A stretch of DNA of 54,109 nt from a virus, in IMG/VR virus record IMGVR_UViG_3300024343_000019, positions 1 to 54,109 of that record; one strand, given 5' to 3'. Of this stretch, positions 1 through 9,152 are shown one piece after another; the first letter of the stretch is position 1; each line of letters starts with the position of its first letter. A program made the translations under genes and the position numbers. The notes beneath the pieces were generated by a model. It saw nothing but the letters and a program-made list of their open reading frames with translations, was not told the origin of the DNA and ran no database searches.

Positions 1-3000
1 TTGATGTTAGTGTATTGTCTGCTGCAATACGTGCTGTTTGTTCTGCTGTGATGTTTGTTTGTAGAACACCTTCAGCCGCTGTTGCACGTGTTACTTCGTC
101 GTTGATTGCAGTTGTGTTTGAGTTAACAGTTGATAGTATACTACCATCTGCTGCTTGGAACGCTGCAACGATCTCTGTTAGAGAATCTAGTGCTTCTGCA
201 TCAACGTTTGATACGATGAAGTCGATCTGGTTTTGTAGGTTTGTATCTGCTGCCGCACGGTCGATTAGCTCTTGAGCTAGGTCGCCTGATACGAGGCTGA
301 TACTTGTTGATAGTGCTGTGTCTGCACTTGCACGTGTTGATTGCTCTGCTGTAATAGCTGCTGACAATGCTCCTTCTGCGTTTTCTGCACGAAGTACTTC
401 GTTTGAAATAGCTGTTGCATTTGCGTCATCACCTGCAATACGAGCTTCTTCTTCAGCTTTTAGAGCTGTGTCTAGTTTCTTGTCTGCATCTTTTAGTGAT
501 GTTGCTGTAGCAATGTAGTAGCCACCCGCTGTGTTTGTTTCAGCATCGAAAGCACCAATTGCTGTGTATGTGCCGTTAGCATTTAGACCTGCACCTGACT
601 GTGTTGCTGTCATCTCTGTTTCTACAACTGTTAGACGACCGTCTAGTGCTGTGTCTGCACTTGCACGTGTTGTTGCTTCAGCGTTGATAGCATTCTGTAG
701 GTTTGTATCTGCTGTTGCACGTGTTGTTGCTTCGTTAGTGATGTTTGTTTGTAGTACACCGTCTGCTGCTGTACGTAGTGATGCTTCTGCTGCTACTGAT
801 GTATCAGTATATGCTTTTGCGTCTACTTCAGCTTGGTCTGCATATGCTTCATAAGCTGCTGTAATCGCTACTTCACGTGTATCTGTGTACGCATTTGCAC
901 TTGTTAGTGTTGCTGCGTCACCGTCGATGTGGTGCTGGTGCTCTGCTGAAATAGCTGCAATACGTGCTGCTGTTTCTGTTGCAACAATACCATCTGCATA
1001 TGAGTTTGCACTTGTTAGTGTTGCTGCATCGCCTGCAATACGTGTTGTTGCTTCTGCATCAATGTTAGCTTGTAGAGTTGTATCAGCATTTGTACGTGAT
1101 GTTACTTCTGTAGCTAGGTTTGCTGTTAGTGTAGCGTCTGCTGCTTTATATGCTGTATCAACTGCTTTTAGTGCTGAGTCTAGTAGCTTGTCAGCATTTG
1201 CTAGTGATGTAGCACCACCGATGTAGTGACCACCAGTTGCGTTTGTTTCAGCATCATAAACACCAATTGCTGAGTATGCACCACTTGTACTTAGACCTGA
1301 GCCTGTTTGTGTTGCATCTAGTTCAGCTTGTAGTGATGTTACTGCTGATGCAACAATACCGTCTGCATATGTGTTAGCATCTGATTCTGCTGTGTCAGCA
1401 TATGCTTCTAGTGCTGCGGTTAGTGCGTTGTCTGCTGCAATACGTGCTGTTGTTTCGTTAGAAATAGCTGTTGTGTTTGCTGCGATTGATGTGTTTTGTG
1501 TAACTTGGCCAGCTTCGATTGTTGTTAGACGACCTTCTGCTGAATCCATTTCACCTTCTAGTGTTGTTACACGTGTACTGTTTGCAGTAATTAGATTTTG
1601 TAGACTTGAGTCTGCTGCTGCAAATGCATCACCGACCTCTTTTAGTGTGTCTAGTGCTTCGTCTGCACCGTTAACTAGGTTTGTGATAGCTGTATCAGTG
1701 TATTGTTTTGAAGCATTTAGAGTTAGCAAATCTTCTTCACTACGATCTAGTATCTCAGTTGCTAGTCCTGCTGCTACTGTGTCAATATTAGCTTGTAGTG
1801 TTGCTTCAGCGCCTGTTGCACGTGTTACTTCGTCTGAAATAGCTACTGCGTTTGCACTGTCAGCAGCAACACGAGCGCCTGACTCTGCTTTTAGTGCTAA
1901 GTCTAGTAGTTTGTCTGCATTTGCTAGTGAGGTAGCACCACCGATGTAGTGACCACCAGTTGCATTTGTATCAGCATCATAAACACCAATTGCTGAGTAT
2001 GCACCACTTGTACTTAGACCTGCGCCTGTTTGTGTTGCTGTCATCTCTGTTTCTACACTTGTTAGACGACCGTCTAGCGCACTATCACCAGCGATGCGGT
2101 TAGCAATCTCTGTTGTTAGGTTTGCAGCATTTGTAGCAATTGCTGTTGCGTTTGTTGCAACGTTTGTTGTTAGAGTAGCATCAGCATTTGTACGTGCTGT
2201 TACTTCGTTATCAATTGCTGTCTGTAGTGCTGTATCTGCTGCTGCACGTGTTGTTGCTTCAGTTGTGATGTTTGTTTGTAGAGTTGTATCTGCACTTGCA
2301 CGAGCATTTGTTTCAGTTGTTAGTGCTGAACTTAGTGCGTTGTCGCCTGCGATACGATCTGAAACTTCTTGTGCTAGGTTTACTTCTAGATCAGCAATAT
2401 CACTTTCGTTTACAGTTACACGGCCAGTTAGTGCTGTTGCTGCTAGTATGATTGTTGTGTCTGCTGCTGCACGTGCTGTTGCTTCTGCATCAATGTTAGC
2501 TTGTAGTGTGTTGTCAGCGTTTGTACGTGCTGTTACTTCAGTGTCAATAGCTGATTTTAGTGCTGAGTCTAGTAGTTTGTCAGCGTTTGCTAGTGATGTC
2601 GCGCCGCCGATGTAGTAACCACCAGTTGCGTTTGTGTCAGCATTGTAAACACCAATTGCGGTGTATGTACCTGTTACACTTAGACCTGCACCTGCTTGTG
2701 TTGCTGTCATCTCTGTTTCTACACTTGTTAGACGTCCATCTAGTGCTGTGTCTGCATTTGTACGTGCTGTTACTTCGTTATCAATTGCTGTCTGTAGTGC
2801 TGTATCTGCTGCTGCACGTGTTGTTGCTTCTGCATCAATGTTAGCTTGTAGAGTTGTATCAGCATTTGCACGTGATGTTAATTCTGTAGCTAGGTTTGAT
2901 GTTAGTGTTGCTTCAGCTGATGTTGCACGTGATACTTCGTTGTTGATAGCAGTTGTGTTAGCACCGATTAGGCCACTTAGTGAACCATCTGCTTCTTGGA

Positions 3001-4501
3001 ATGCTGCAACGATTTCAGTTAGTGAGTCTAGAGCTGCTTCATCTGTGTTTGATACGATGAAGTTGATCTGGTTTTGTAGTGCTGTATCTGCTGCTTCATA
3101 AGCTGCTGTGATTACGACTTCACGAGCGTCTGTATATGCTTTTGCATCTACTTCTGCTTGGTCTGCGTATGCTTGGAATGCAGTTGTGATTGCTGTTGTT
3201 TGAGCAATGTCTTGTGAATCACTGTATTCTTTTGCATCTACTTCTGCTTGGTCTGCGTATGCTTGTGCATCTGCTAGTGCTTTTGCAACTGAACCTGCTG
3301 TTGTAGCATCGCCTTCAATGACATCTAGACGAGCGTCTAGAGCGTTGTCGCCTTCAATACGTGCTGTTTCTTCAACTTTTAGTGCTGAGTCTAGTAGTTT
3401 GTCAGCATTTGCTAGTGATGTTGCACCACCAATGTAAAAACCACCAGTTGCATTTGTATCAGCATCATAAACACCAATTGCTGAGTATGCACCACTTGTA
3501 CTTAGACCTGAGCCTGTTTGTGTTGCATCTAGTTCAGCTTGTAGTGCTGCGTCTGCATTTGTACGTGCTGTTTGTTCAGCTGTGATGTTTGTTGCGTTTG
3601 CTGCTTCTGCTGATGTTGCACGTGTGATTTCTGTTGCTAGATCTGTTTCTAGTGTACTGATATCACCCTCTGCTGTTGTTAGGCGTGTGTTTAGGCCTGC
3701 TTCAACACCAGTTGCACGTGTTACTTCTGCTGCTAGGTTTACTGTTAGTGTAGAGTCTGCACTTGTACGAGCATTTGTTTCTGCTGTGATGTTTGATTGT
3801 AGTGTTGCATCAGCATTTGTACGTGCTGTTACTTCTGCATCAATATTAGCTTGTAGTGTGTTGTCAGCATTAACGCGGTTTGTTGTCTCTGTTGAGATAG
3901 CTGCTGCGTTTGCACTGATAGCTGCTGTAAATGCGTTGTCTGCTGCTTGGTAAGCTGCTACGATTTCTGCTAGTGAGTCTAGAGCTTCTTCATCAACGTT
4001 TGCTGTGATGAAGTCGATCTGGTTTTGCAAATTCAAGTCTGCACTTGCACGAGCTATTGCTTCAGCACTGTCTGCTGCAATACGTGCTGTTTCTTCTGCT
4101 GTGATGTTTGATTGTAGTGTTGCATCAGCATTTGTACGTGCTGTTACTTCGTTGTTGATAGCAGTTGTTAGTGTGTTGTCTGCTGCAACACGTAGTGCTG
4201 CTTCTGCTGCAACTGCGTCAGAAATGTCTGCTGCAACCGCTAACTGCGCACGTTCTGGTGTAAAGTATAGGTTTGCACTTTCGCCTGTACCTTCAACTAG
4301 GTTGTTTGTTGTGAATGAGCCGATTAGCGAACCTGCTGTAATCTTTGCAAGGCTATTTGTGTCTGTATCAAGCAGTAGGAATGTGCCTGATAGAGCGGTT
4401 GATGTCTTAGCACTGTGGCCTGAAATTGCTGAGACGTCTAGCTTTGTATTGATAACTGCCTGATTGGCTAGGGCTGGTGACTTAATCTGTCTAAAAGCCA
4501 T
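1..4501 (-). CDS. giant repeat-rich tail fibre, C-terminus beyond the window
   Basis: The minus frame is open from an ATG at 4501 down to position 2, about 1500 codons with no stop, so the C-terminal part lies outside the window. The N-terminus (MAFRQIKSPALANQ...) resembles the baseplate-anchoring end of fibres in aquatic T4-like phages. After about residue 95 the protein is a long series of heptad-like units rich in Ala, Asp, Thr and Asn (for example TRAAADTALQTAIDNEV), which is typical of trimeric coiled-coil fibre shafts. A different module of about 55 residues interrupts the shaft five times. The likely role is a long fibre or whisker in host contact; the receptor-binding tip would be in the missing part. 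A late promoter lies about 120 bp upstream. Plus-strand ORFs here are shadows of the repeats. Confidence 0.85.
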   Translation of the reverse strand, partial: MAFRQIKSPALANQAVINTKLDVSAISGHSAKTSTALSGTFLLLDTDTNSLAKITAGSLIGSFTTNNLVEGTGESANLYFTPERAQLAVAADISDAVAAEAALRVAADNTLTTAINNEVTARTNADATLQSNITAEETARIAADSAEAIARASADLNLQNQIDFITANVDEEALDSLAEIVAAYQAADNAFTAAISANAAAISTETTNRVNADNTLQANIDAEVTARTNADATLQSNITAETNARTSADSTLTVNLAAEVTRATGVEAGLNTRLTTAEGDISTLETDLATEITRATSAEAANATNITAEQTARTNADAALQAELDATQTGSGLSTSGAYSAIGVYDADTNATGGFYIGGATSLANADKLLDSALKVEETARIEGDNALDARLDVIEGDATTAGSVAKALADAQAYADQAEVDAKEYSDSQDIAQTTAITTAFQAYADQAEVDAKAYTDAREVVITAAYEAADTALQNQINFIVSNTDEAALDSLTEIVAAFQEADGSLSGLIGANTTAINNEVSRATSAEATLTSNLATELTSRANADTTLQANIDAEATTRAAADTALQTAIDNEVTARTNADTALDGRLTSVETEMTATQAGAGLSVTGTYTAIGVYNADTNATGGYYIGGATSLANADKLLDSALKSAIDTEVTARTNADNTLQANIDAEATARAAADTTIILAATALTGRVTVNESDIADLEVNLAQEVSDRIAGDNALSSALTTETNARASADTTLQTNITTEATTRAAADTALQTAIDNEVTARTNADATLTTNVATNATAIATNAANLTTEIANRIAGDSALDGRLTSVETEMTATQTGAGLSTSGAYSAIGVYDADTNATGGHYIGGATSLANADKLLDLALKAESGARVAADSANAVAISDEVTRATGAEATLQANIDTVAAGLATEILDRSEEDLLTLNASKQYTDTAITNLVNGADEALDTLKEVGDAFAAADSSLQNLITANSTRVTTLEGEMDSAEGRLTTIEAGQVTQNTSIAANTTAISNETTARIAADNALTAALEAYADTAESDANTYADGIVASAVTSLQAELDATQTGSGLSTSGAYSAIGVYDAETNATGGHYIGGATSLANADKLLDSALKAVDTAYKAADATLTANLATEVTSRTNADTTLQANIDAEATTRIAGDAATLTSANSYADGIVATETAARIAAISAEHQHHIDGDAATLTSANAYTDTREVAITAAYEAYADQAEVDAKAYTDTSVAAEASLRTAADGVLQTNITNEATTRATADTNLQNAINAEATTRASADTALDGRLTVVETEMTATQSGAGLNANGTYTAIGAFDAETNTAGGYYIATATSLKDADKKLDTALKAEEEARIAGDDANATAISNEVLRAENAEGALSAAITAEQSTRASADTALSTSISLVSGDLAQELIDRAAADTNLQNQIDFIVSNVDAEALDSLTEIVAAFQAADGSILSTVNSNTTAINDEVTRATAAEGVLQTNITAEQTARIAADNTLTS
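456..3545 (-). repeat. five copies of a ~55-residue module in the fibre
   Basis: Near-identical blocks of roughly 165 bp occur at about 3378-3543, 2553-2720, 1890-2060, 1167-1335 and 456-625. Each encodes variants of AIGVYDADTNATGGYYIGGA followed by TSLANADKLLDSALK. The start-to-start spacing is about 660-825 bp, and coiled-coil repeats fill the gaps. The copy nearest the left edge is the most diverged. I read them as globular knobs or register-setting breaks along the fibre shaft; that role is inferred. Confidence 0.85.
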
Positions 4502-4517
4502 TTATGTTTTCTCCATA

Positions 4518-4553
4518 ATAATCAATATATTGATTATCCGCTTCTTAAAGCGG
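4518..4553 (-). other. palindrome and hairpin in the fibre mRNA leader
   Basis: A perfect 20-bp AT-rich palindrome (4518-4537) adjoins a 6-bp GC-rich hairpin, CCGCTT/AAGCGG with a 4-nt loop (4538-4553). Both fall between the late promoter at 4622-4629 and the fibre ATG at 4501, so they would lie in the 5' leader of the fibre mRNA. Likely roles are mRNA stability or translational control; neither is proven. Confidence 0.6.
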
Positions 4554-4621
4554 ACTTTCATGCCCCTTCTACTATGTAGTCAGAGCAAAGTAGCTAACTG
4601 ATATCAATGGTTAGCCGTAAA

Positions 4622-4629
4622 TATTTATA
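4622..4629 (-). promoter_or_regulatory. T4-type late promoter for the giant fibre
   Basis: The minus strand reads TATAAATA, an exact match to the T4 late -10-like element recognised by the gp55 sigma factor, which is encoded in this window. It lies between the stop of the 4662-5390 gene and the fibre start. The transcript start would be near 4616. Confidence 0.75.
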
Positions 4630-4661
4630 GTGTTTTTTTACTGATTAACTGCTTATATTTG

Positions 4662-5390
4662 TTAGACTGGTAGATACCTAAAATCTACTAGTGATCCTAC
4701 CATTGGCGCAGTTTCCAAGGTAAGAGTTGTACCAACTATACTATAAGCATAGGGTGGTTGTATTAGTCCATTAATAATTACTAATACATCATGAACTGTA
4801 TGCCCAGGTTCAATTTCATATGTTGTTTCTGATCCATTATTTGTAAACTGATCACTTGTATATGTCAAGTTTAAATGTCTATTTTCAATACTACTATCTG
4901 GATTGTCCATAATAGTAGCAAATGCTGAACGATATTTGATGTAAATGTCAGCACCTACATGTGGCACTGTGGTAAATGTTACTGTGTTTCCACTTATCGT
5001 AAATACTTCTCCAGGACGCTGTAATACATCATCTACATAAAGATCTATTGCATCAGCTGATGCTGGAGTTTCAGTTAGTGTATATACTGTCGTTGCTCCA
5101 TTACCAGTAAAACTCTGTGACGCTGGCAATGTTTGTTGATCAAATGTTACTACGTTATTGAGTTGATAATCACTTATTAATGCGCTTAATTCAGCTTCTG
5201 TTACTACCTTGTTTGAATCTGCTACTGGGCTATAAACTCTGTTCTCAGTAATAATTTCAAATACTTCTTGACCTTTGCCCCAAAGCAACCCATCAATTGT
5301 ATTCATTGCTAATTCACCAGAAAGCAGATCTGCTTCAGCGGCAGTTCTTCCAGAAACATCTGTGCGTTTAAGTCTAATTTTCTGCGACAT
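4662..5390 (-). CDS. virion fibre / appendage protein (242 aa)
   Basis: The N-terminus (MSQKIRLKRTDVSGRTAAEA) has the phage fibre N-terminal pattern 'KIxLKRT...GELAxNxxDG', also seen in the neighbouring 426-aa protein. This pattern resembles the tropism-determinant-like N-terminal domain that anchors receptor-binding proteins. The rest holds two similar beta-rich segments, about residues 90-155 and 180-242. Each has a pattern like 'F.GNGATTVYTLTE...DLYVDDVLQRP...TFTTVP' ending in a 'D..YIKYRS' or 'D.RYLPV' strand, consistent with an internal duplication of a beta-sandwich. No enzymatic motif is visible. It belongs to a run of minus-strand appendage genes and is probably a minor fibre or adaptor. 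The assignment rests on style and context only. Confidence 0.65.
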   Translation of the reverse strand: MSQKIRLKRTDVSGRTAAEADLLSGELAMNTIDGLLWGKGQEVFEIITENRVYSPVADSNKVVTEAELSALISDYQLNNVVTFDQQTLPASQSFTGNGATTVYTLTETPASADAIDLYVDDVLQRPGEVFTISGNTVTFTTVPHVGADIYIKYRSAFATIMDNPDSSIENRHLNLTYTSDQFTNNGSETTYEIEPGHTVHDVLVIINGLIQPPYAYSIVGTTLTLETAPMVGSLVDFRYLPV

Positions 5391-5439
5391 GTCAACCTTC
5401 TCGTAATAATGAGTTCGTAATTCTATTTTTTAGTTTGTA

Positions 5440-5460
5440 GTCTGGGGACTTGCCCCAGAC
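5440..5460. terminator. GC-rich hairpin between fibre genes, possible terminator
   Basis: GTCTGGGG and CCCCAGAC form an 8-bp stem with a 5-nt loop. On the plus strand TTTTAACT follows; on the minus strand, the direction of the surrounding genes, no T-run follows. It may therefore work as an mRNA 3'-end stabiliser or processing site for the 5490-6770 transcript and not as a true intrinsic terminator. Confidence 0.4.
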
Positions 5461-5489
5461 TTTTAACTATATACTTAATGTTATTTAGC

Positions 5490-6770
5490 TTAGAATGTGC
5501 CGGCGTCAAGAGTGCTTGAGTTAACCCATTCACTGCCTGACCACATAATCATATCTGATGTTGCAACATTAGTAAAGTTTGTATCTGCGTGTTGACCTAG
5601 TTCTTGTGTATAAACTGCGTTGTTGATGTTAGCAAGGTCATCAGTGTCTAGGATACGTACACTTGTTGTATCTGGGCCAGATTCATCAGTTGCGTCTTTT
5701 GTAATGTACCAAGCGTCTGCTGCTTCGTTCCAGAAAATAGCAACGTTGTCAGCAGTACCGCGTTCAATTTCAATACCGCCGTTTTGTGTTGGAGCACCAG
5801 TTGCGCCACTGTTTAGTAGGATGATTGAGTCACCAATATTAACTTCAGTTGAGTTAACAGTAGTAGTTGTACCTGTTACAGTTAGGTCACCAACAATGCT
5901 TGTGTTACCATTGATTGTTGTAACGCCGTTGATTGTTGTAGTATCAGTTTCTTCGTTGCCTAGTGTTGTGTTACCATTTACTACTAGGTCACCAGTTAGT
6001 GTTAGTGTATCTGCCGCTAGGTCAACTGCTACAGTTGCGTCACCGTTAACTTGTAGTGAACCACCAATTAGAACGTCACCGCTGAAACTTGACTGTCCAT
6101 CGCCGTTAACAGTTAGTACGCCAGCAATAATAGCATCACCAGTTTCAGTGACTTCAAATAGTGCTGCGCCTTCGCTGTCTACTACTTCAAATACGTTTGT
6201 ATTTTCGTCACCGGCTGCTTTTGTAACTGTTGAGTTAACAGTTGTTACACCAGTGATACTTGTTGCACCAATGATTGTTGTTGTGTCGGTTGCTTCGTTA
6301 CCTAGGTATGAATTGCCGTTTACCTGTAGATCACCAGTTACAGTAAGTGAGTCAGCTGAAAGATCAACTGCTACAGTTGCATCGCCGTTGACGGTTAATG
6401 AACCACCAATTAGTACGTCACCTGCAAAACTTGATTGTCCGTCACCATTAACGGTTAGCTTACCGCCAATAATTGCGTCACCAGTCTGTGTAACTTCAAA
6501 AAGTGCTGAGCCTTCTGAATCTAGTACTTCAAATACGTTTACATTTTCGTCACCAGCCGCAATAGTAACTGCTGAATTCAGTGTTACTGGACCGTTCACT
6601 GAACCACCAGTACGTGTATTAAGGTAGCCAATCTCTGTACCACCTAAAACTGCACCGTCACCAAAGAAAACTTCTAGGTTGTCAGTTGTATAGATAAGCT
6701 CACCAGCGACTGGTGTAATGCTTGAACGGTTTGTTTCTAAACCGCGTTTTAATTTAATTGTTTGCGCCAT
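5490..6770 (-). CDS. virion fibre protein with a tandem 114-aa duplication (426 aa)
   Basis: It begins MAQTIKLKRGLETNRSSITP and continues with GELIYTTDNLEVFFGDG, the N-terminal fibre-anchor pattern seen in many phage receptor-binding proteins. Residues 67-166 and 181-280 are near-identical copies with a period of 114 residues (AAGDEN...FEV.DSEG.ALFEVT.TGDAII... and VNGDATVAVDL). Short 'TxxGxxTVNG' strands follow, suggesting a beta-helix or beta-prism shaft. The C-terminal region, about residues 310-426, contains 'GGIEIERGTADNVAIFWNE', a segment common in fibres of aquatic T4-like phages. No catalytic motif is seen. The gene sits in the appendage run; a weak TATAATAC element lies upstream at about 6792-6799. 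It is probably a fibre or collar appendage; the exact place in the virion is unknown. Confidence 0.7.
   Translation of the reverse strand: MAQTIKLKRGLETNRSSITPVAGELIYTTDNLEVFFGDGAVLGGTEIGYLNTRTGGSVNGPVTLNSAVTIAAGDENVNVFEVLDSEGSALFEVTQTGDAIIGGKLTVNGDGQSSFAGDVLIGGSLTVNGDATVAVDLSADSLTVTGDLQVNGNSYLGNEATDTTTIIGATSITGVTTVNSTVTKAAGDENTNVFEVVDSEGAALFEVTETGDAIIAGVLTVNGDGQSSFSGDVLIGGSLQVNGDATVAVDLAADTLTLTGDLVVNGNTTLGNEETDTTTINGVTTINGNTSIVGDLTVTGTTTTVNSTEVNIGDSIILLNSGATGAPTQNGGIEIERGTADNVAIFWNEAADAWYITKDATDESGPDTTSVRILDTDDLANINNAVYTQELGQHADTNFTNVATSDMIMWSGSEWVNSSTLDAGTF
5931..6572 (-). repeat. tandem 342-bp duplication in a fibre gene
   Basis: Two direct copies, about 6273-6572 and 5931-6230, are offset by 342 bp and encode nearly the same 100 residues with a handful of substitutions. 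This points to a fairly recent in-frame duplication and allows length change by recombination. Confidence 0.85.
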
Positions 6771-6786
6771 TTACGCTCTCCCATAA

Positions 6787-7506
6787 TTAAGTATTATAGC
6801 TACCACAGTCAATAATAAGATAATCTATGTACTTCTTAGTAGTAAGATCTCCATCCTGTGTTATCATTTCGTTTTCCATTGCAGGTGCGCTTACCACACC
6901 CGACTCGGATATCTCAAAAGCATTTCGCTTGTTTAGTTCATCGTCGCCAATGCCTACTTCAACAATTGATGTTGTTTTTGCTATATTGTATTTACCAGTA
7001 ACAAAAGAGTGTGCTACTGCGGTTTTTTCTGTTGGACCTACTGAAAAACTATTTTCAGCATATTCAACAGTGACATCAATATTTACATCATCGCCTTGCG
7101 TTACTGTAACTGTGCCAGTTGCGCCGCCAGATAGATCGTAAGTTACTGACTTAGTTGTAAAAGTATGAACGCTAGCTGATAGTTCATCAACCGCGTCTTG
7201 GATGTTGTCAGAAGTTAAAACACTGTTTGAGTTATCGTATACAATTTTACTTGCGTCTACTTTAAACTCAACCCAGCTGTCGTTAGTTAATCCATTTTCT
7301 AACTTGAATATTTTATCTTCTGATTGTACATATACAAGCATACCGTCTGAACGGCGTGCTACTGTAATAGAATCTCTGGCTGTAAGATCAATAACTTCGC
7401 GGTAACCACCCTTGCCGTATACACTGTCGTGTGTTGCATATACGTCAGTTGTGTCTGTTGGTGCTAGTGTACCTGTTACGTTTACTGCGCCGGTTATCAA
7501 TGCCAT
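6787..7506 (-). CDS. putative virion fibre protein (239 aa)
   Basis: I do not recognise a specific family. The N-terminal third (GTLAPTDTTDVYATHDSVYG then KGGYREVIDLTARDSITVAR and RSDGMLVYVQSEDKIFKLEN) is a segment I associate with fibre-like proteins of aquatic phages. Residues about 85-110 (SNSVLTSDNIQDAVDELSAS) resemble a coiled-coil trimerisation linker. The C-terminus is beta-rich and ends in ITQDGDLTTKKYIDYLI, a pattern often found near fibre C-termini. It lies 16 bp upstream of the 426-aa fibre gene and 11 bp downstream of the next appendage gene, so the three are probably co-transcribed. The role is inferred from context. Confidence 0.6.
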   Translation of the reverse strand: MALITGAVNVTGTLAPTDTTDVYATHDSVYGKGGYREVIDLTARDSITVARRSDGMLVYVQSEDKIFKLENGLTNDSWVEFKVDASKIVYDNSNSVLTSDNIQDAVDELSASVHTFTTKSVTYDLSGGATGTVTVTQGDDVNIDVTVEYAENSFSVGPTEKTAVAHSFVTGKYNIAKTTSIVEVGIGDDELNKRNAFEISESGVVSAPAMENEMITQDGDLTTKKYIDYLIIDCGSYNT

Positions 7507-7517
7507 CTACTGATACC

Positions 7518-8435
7518 TCAACTTACTGCTACTGTTAATGAACCAACAATCGGGTTAGTTGTTCTGTGAACATAATAATCTGTACTAACACCAAAACTAT
7601 TAGTTATAGTGATAGTAGTGGCTGGATTCATAGCTACTGCAAATCCACTTATTGTGTCCTGAAAATTATTTTTTAACCCAAAGGCAGTTGGGTATGCAAA
7701 GTATTTGTAATTATTTGCTGCTACTGGCTTATTACCTGTAAAGTTTGAATCAAGTGAACTTGAAACAAGTGCTTTAACTTGTGCTTCGTTCAATGATTCT
7801 TGATCACTTGTGCCATAGTATGTTCTCCAGCGCCAATTTACACTGTAATTTTTACTGATAGTTTGGCCTTTTGTATTCTGTGCTGAAAGTTTCCATGTGT
7901 TTGTCTGGGCAGATGTTTTAATAATTGCGGCACCAATGTCAATGCTCTCGGTACCATCGTTAGCATAGCTGCTGCCGTAAACAATACTATTGGTAGTGTC
8001 CTCAATTGTAACACTGTCAGTTGCTACATTTGTATTATTTGAAATGGTCCACGCAAATGTTTTACTACCGCCAGCAACACTGTCGCCCACTTCAAGTGTT
8101 GTAGCTTGTCCTGAAATTGAGAATGATGATACTGCTGGGTATTGATATGGATAAAGTAGGTTATTAAAAAGTTGCTGTAGTGTAGCGTTGGTAAACGTAT
8201 CACCAACTTCATAACCACCTACTTCTTCTGGCATTGGAATTTCGTTTGTATATGTAAATGTACCACCATCAGTATACGCTGCTAGAAAACTTTTTGTAAC
8301 TGCATCCTGTTCATCAACTGGATCTTGTAAATCAGTGATACGGTTGTTGGTTACAGAAACATTATTTGCTGCTTCAATAGTTAGCTTGTCTTCAGTTTTA
8401 ATTGTATTTCTACTGTGGTTTATGTTTATTGCCAA
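7518..8435 (-). CDS. putative virion structural protein, fibre-like (305 aa)
   Basis: Residues about 27-52 (VSVTNNRITDLQDPVDEQDA then VTKSFL) form the short 'NRI.DL.DP....DAVTK.YL' linker common in phage fibres. From about residue 80 an immunoglobulin-like beta-sandwich pattern follows (SSFSISGQATTLEVGD and KTFAWTISNNTNVATDSVTI). The C-terminal 90 residues, with NWRWRTYYGTSDQESL and a Tyr/Phe-rich stretch, are of unknown fold. There is no signal peptide or membrane segment. A late-type promoter lies about 30 bp upstream. It probably decorates the baseplate or a fibre; the function is not assigned. Confidence 0.6.
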   Translation of the reverse strand: MAININHSRNTIKTEDKLTIEAANNVSVTNNRITDLQDPVDEQDAVTKSFLAAYTDGGTFTYTNEIPMPEEVGGYEVGDTFTNATLQQLFNNLLYPYQYPAVSSFSISGQATTLEVGDSVAGGSKTFAWTISNNTNVATDSVTIEDTTNSIVYGSSYANDGTESIDIGAAIIKTSAQTNTWKLSAQNTKGQTISKNYSVNWRWRTYYGTSDQESLNEAQVKALVSSSLDSNFTGNKPVAANNYKYFAYPTAFGLKNNFQDTISGFAVAMNPATTITITNSFGVSTDYYVHRTTNPIVGSLTVAVS

Positions 8436-8461
8436 CTATCACTCCTCCTAGCACATGTAAG

Positions 8462-8469
8462 TATTTATT
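8462..8469 (-). promoter_or_regulatory. late-type promoter for 7518-8435
   Basis: The minus strand reads AATAAATAC, one mismatch from the T4 late element TATAAATA and identical to elements upstream of other structural genes here. A strong AGGAGG ribosome-binding site follows before the ATG at 8435. Confidence 0.65.
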
Positions 8470-8478
8470 GTATTCATT

Positions 8479-9126
8479 TTAATAAAGATTTGCACGGTTT
8501 GATATAATTACCCATCCCGTATAAGTATACATTAACGTCACTGTCTGACCAATAGCGTTAAAGACAAAATAATTAAATCCTAGCGGAGTATCTGGTGTAA
8601 CTTGAACAGGTGATGCTGAAATATCAGCAATTGCAACTATTACTTTTATTTGCCCATTGTATTCACCATTGCCAAGAGTGACAGTTGATGATGTTGTTAG
8701 ATCAATATACGAGACACCTTGAATTGTTGAGACGCTGGTATTAATTGTTTCTTCATCTGAATCTAATACAATATTTCTAAAAAAACCATAATTCCACTCA
8801 GCAGTTGTTGATCCAACATTATATGTATTGGTAGTTGCAGGTAAAATATCACTGTTAATGTTTGCGTTTAGCGTTAAGCTGCCGCCGCCGTTACCAAGTG
8901 TAATAACGTCACCGTTAGCAACAAGCGTACCGCCTACGTATAAGTTTCCACCAAAATATCCACCGCCCACTACATTTAGTGCGCCGTCTCCATATATTGG
9001 GGTAACTAGGTTTATGTCTGAATTATCATCTATAGATAACTTGCCAGATAATGCTAAACCATTGGCAACTGATAAGCTGCCTAAAATATTTAATTCCCCA
9101 TTGTCTGGATTAATAACTGATGACAT
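8479..9126 (-). CDS. putative virion fibre protein (215 aa)
   Basis: The protein is Gly/Asn-rich and beta-rich. Its N-terminal half has short strand-turn repeats (LNILGSLSVANGLALSGKL, GGNLYVGGTLVANGD) like a beta-helical fibre shaft. At about residues 97-118 the segment TTNTYNVGSTTAEWNYGFFR resembles the 'N.GS....W..VY' motif near the C-terminal domains of many phage fibres. The last 90 residues are a predicted beta domain ending in TGWVIISNRANLY. There is no catalytic motif. It is the first gene after the large RNA and has its own late promoter. I cannot tell which fibre it belongs to. Confidence 0.6.
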   Translation of the reverse strand: MSSVINPDNGELNILGSLSVANGLALSGKLSIDDNSDINLVTPIYGDGALNVVGGGYFGGNLYVGGTLVANGDVITLGNGGGSLTLNANINSDILPATTNTYNVGSTTAEWNYGFFRNIVLDSDEETINTSVSTIQGVSYIDLTTSSTVTLGNGEYNGQIKVIVAIADISASPVQVTPDTPLGFNYFVFNAIGQTVTLMYTYTGWVIISNRANLY

Positions 9127-9152
9127 GTTTTTCTCCGAAGTTTTTACATCTG

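Noticed and set aside
15-4463. Long plus-strand ORFs opposite the giant fibre
   Set aside because: They are Ala/Ser/Val-rich shadows of the fibre repeats, overlap each other and lack ribosome-binding sites; the minus frame is continuous for 1500 codons.
5620-7405. Plus-strand ORFs of 335, 104 and 67 codons
   Set aside because: Antisense to fibre genes with proper starts and ribosome-binding sites; their length comes from the biased codon use of the repeats.
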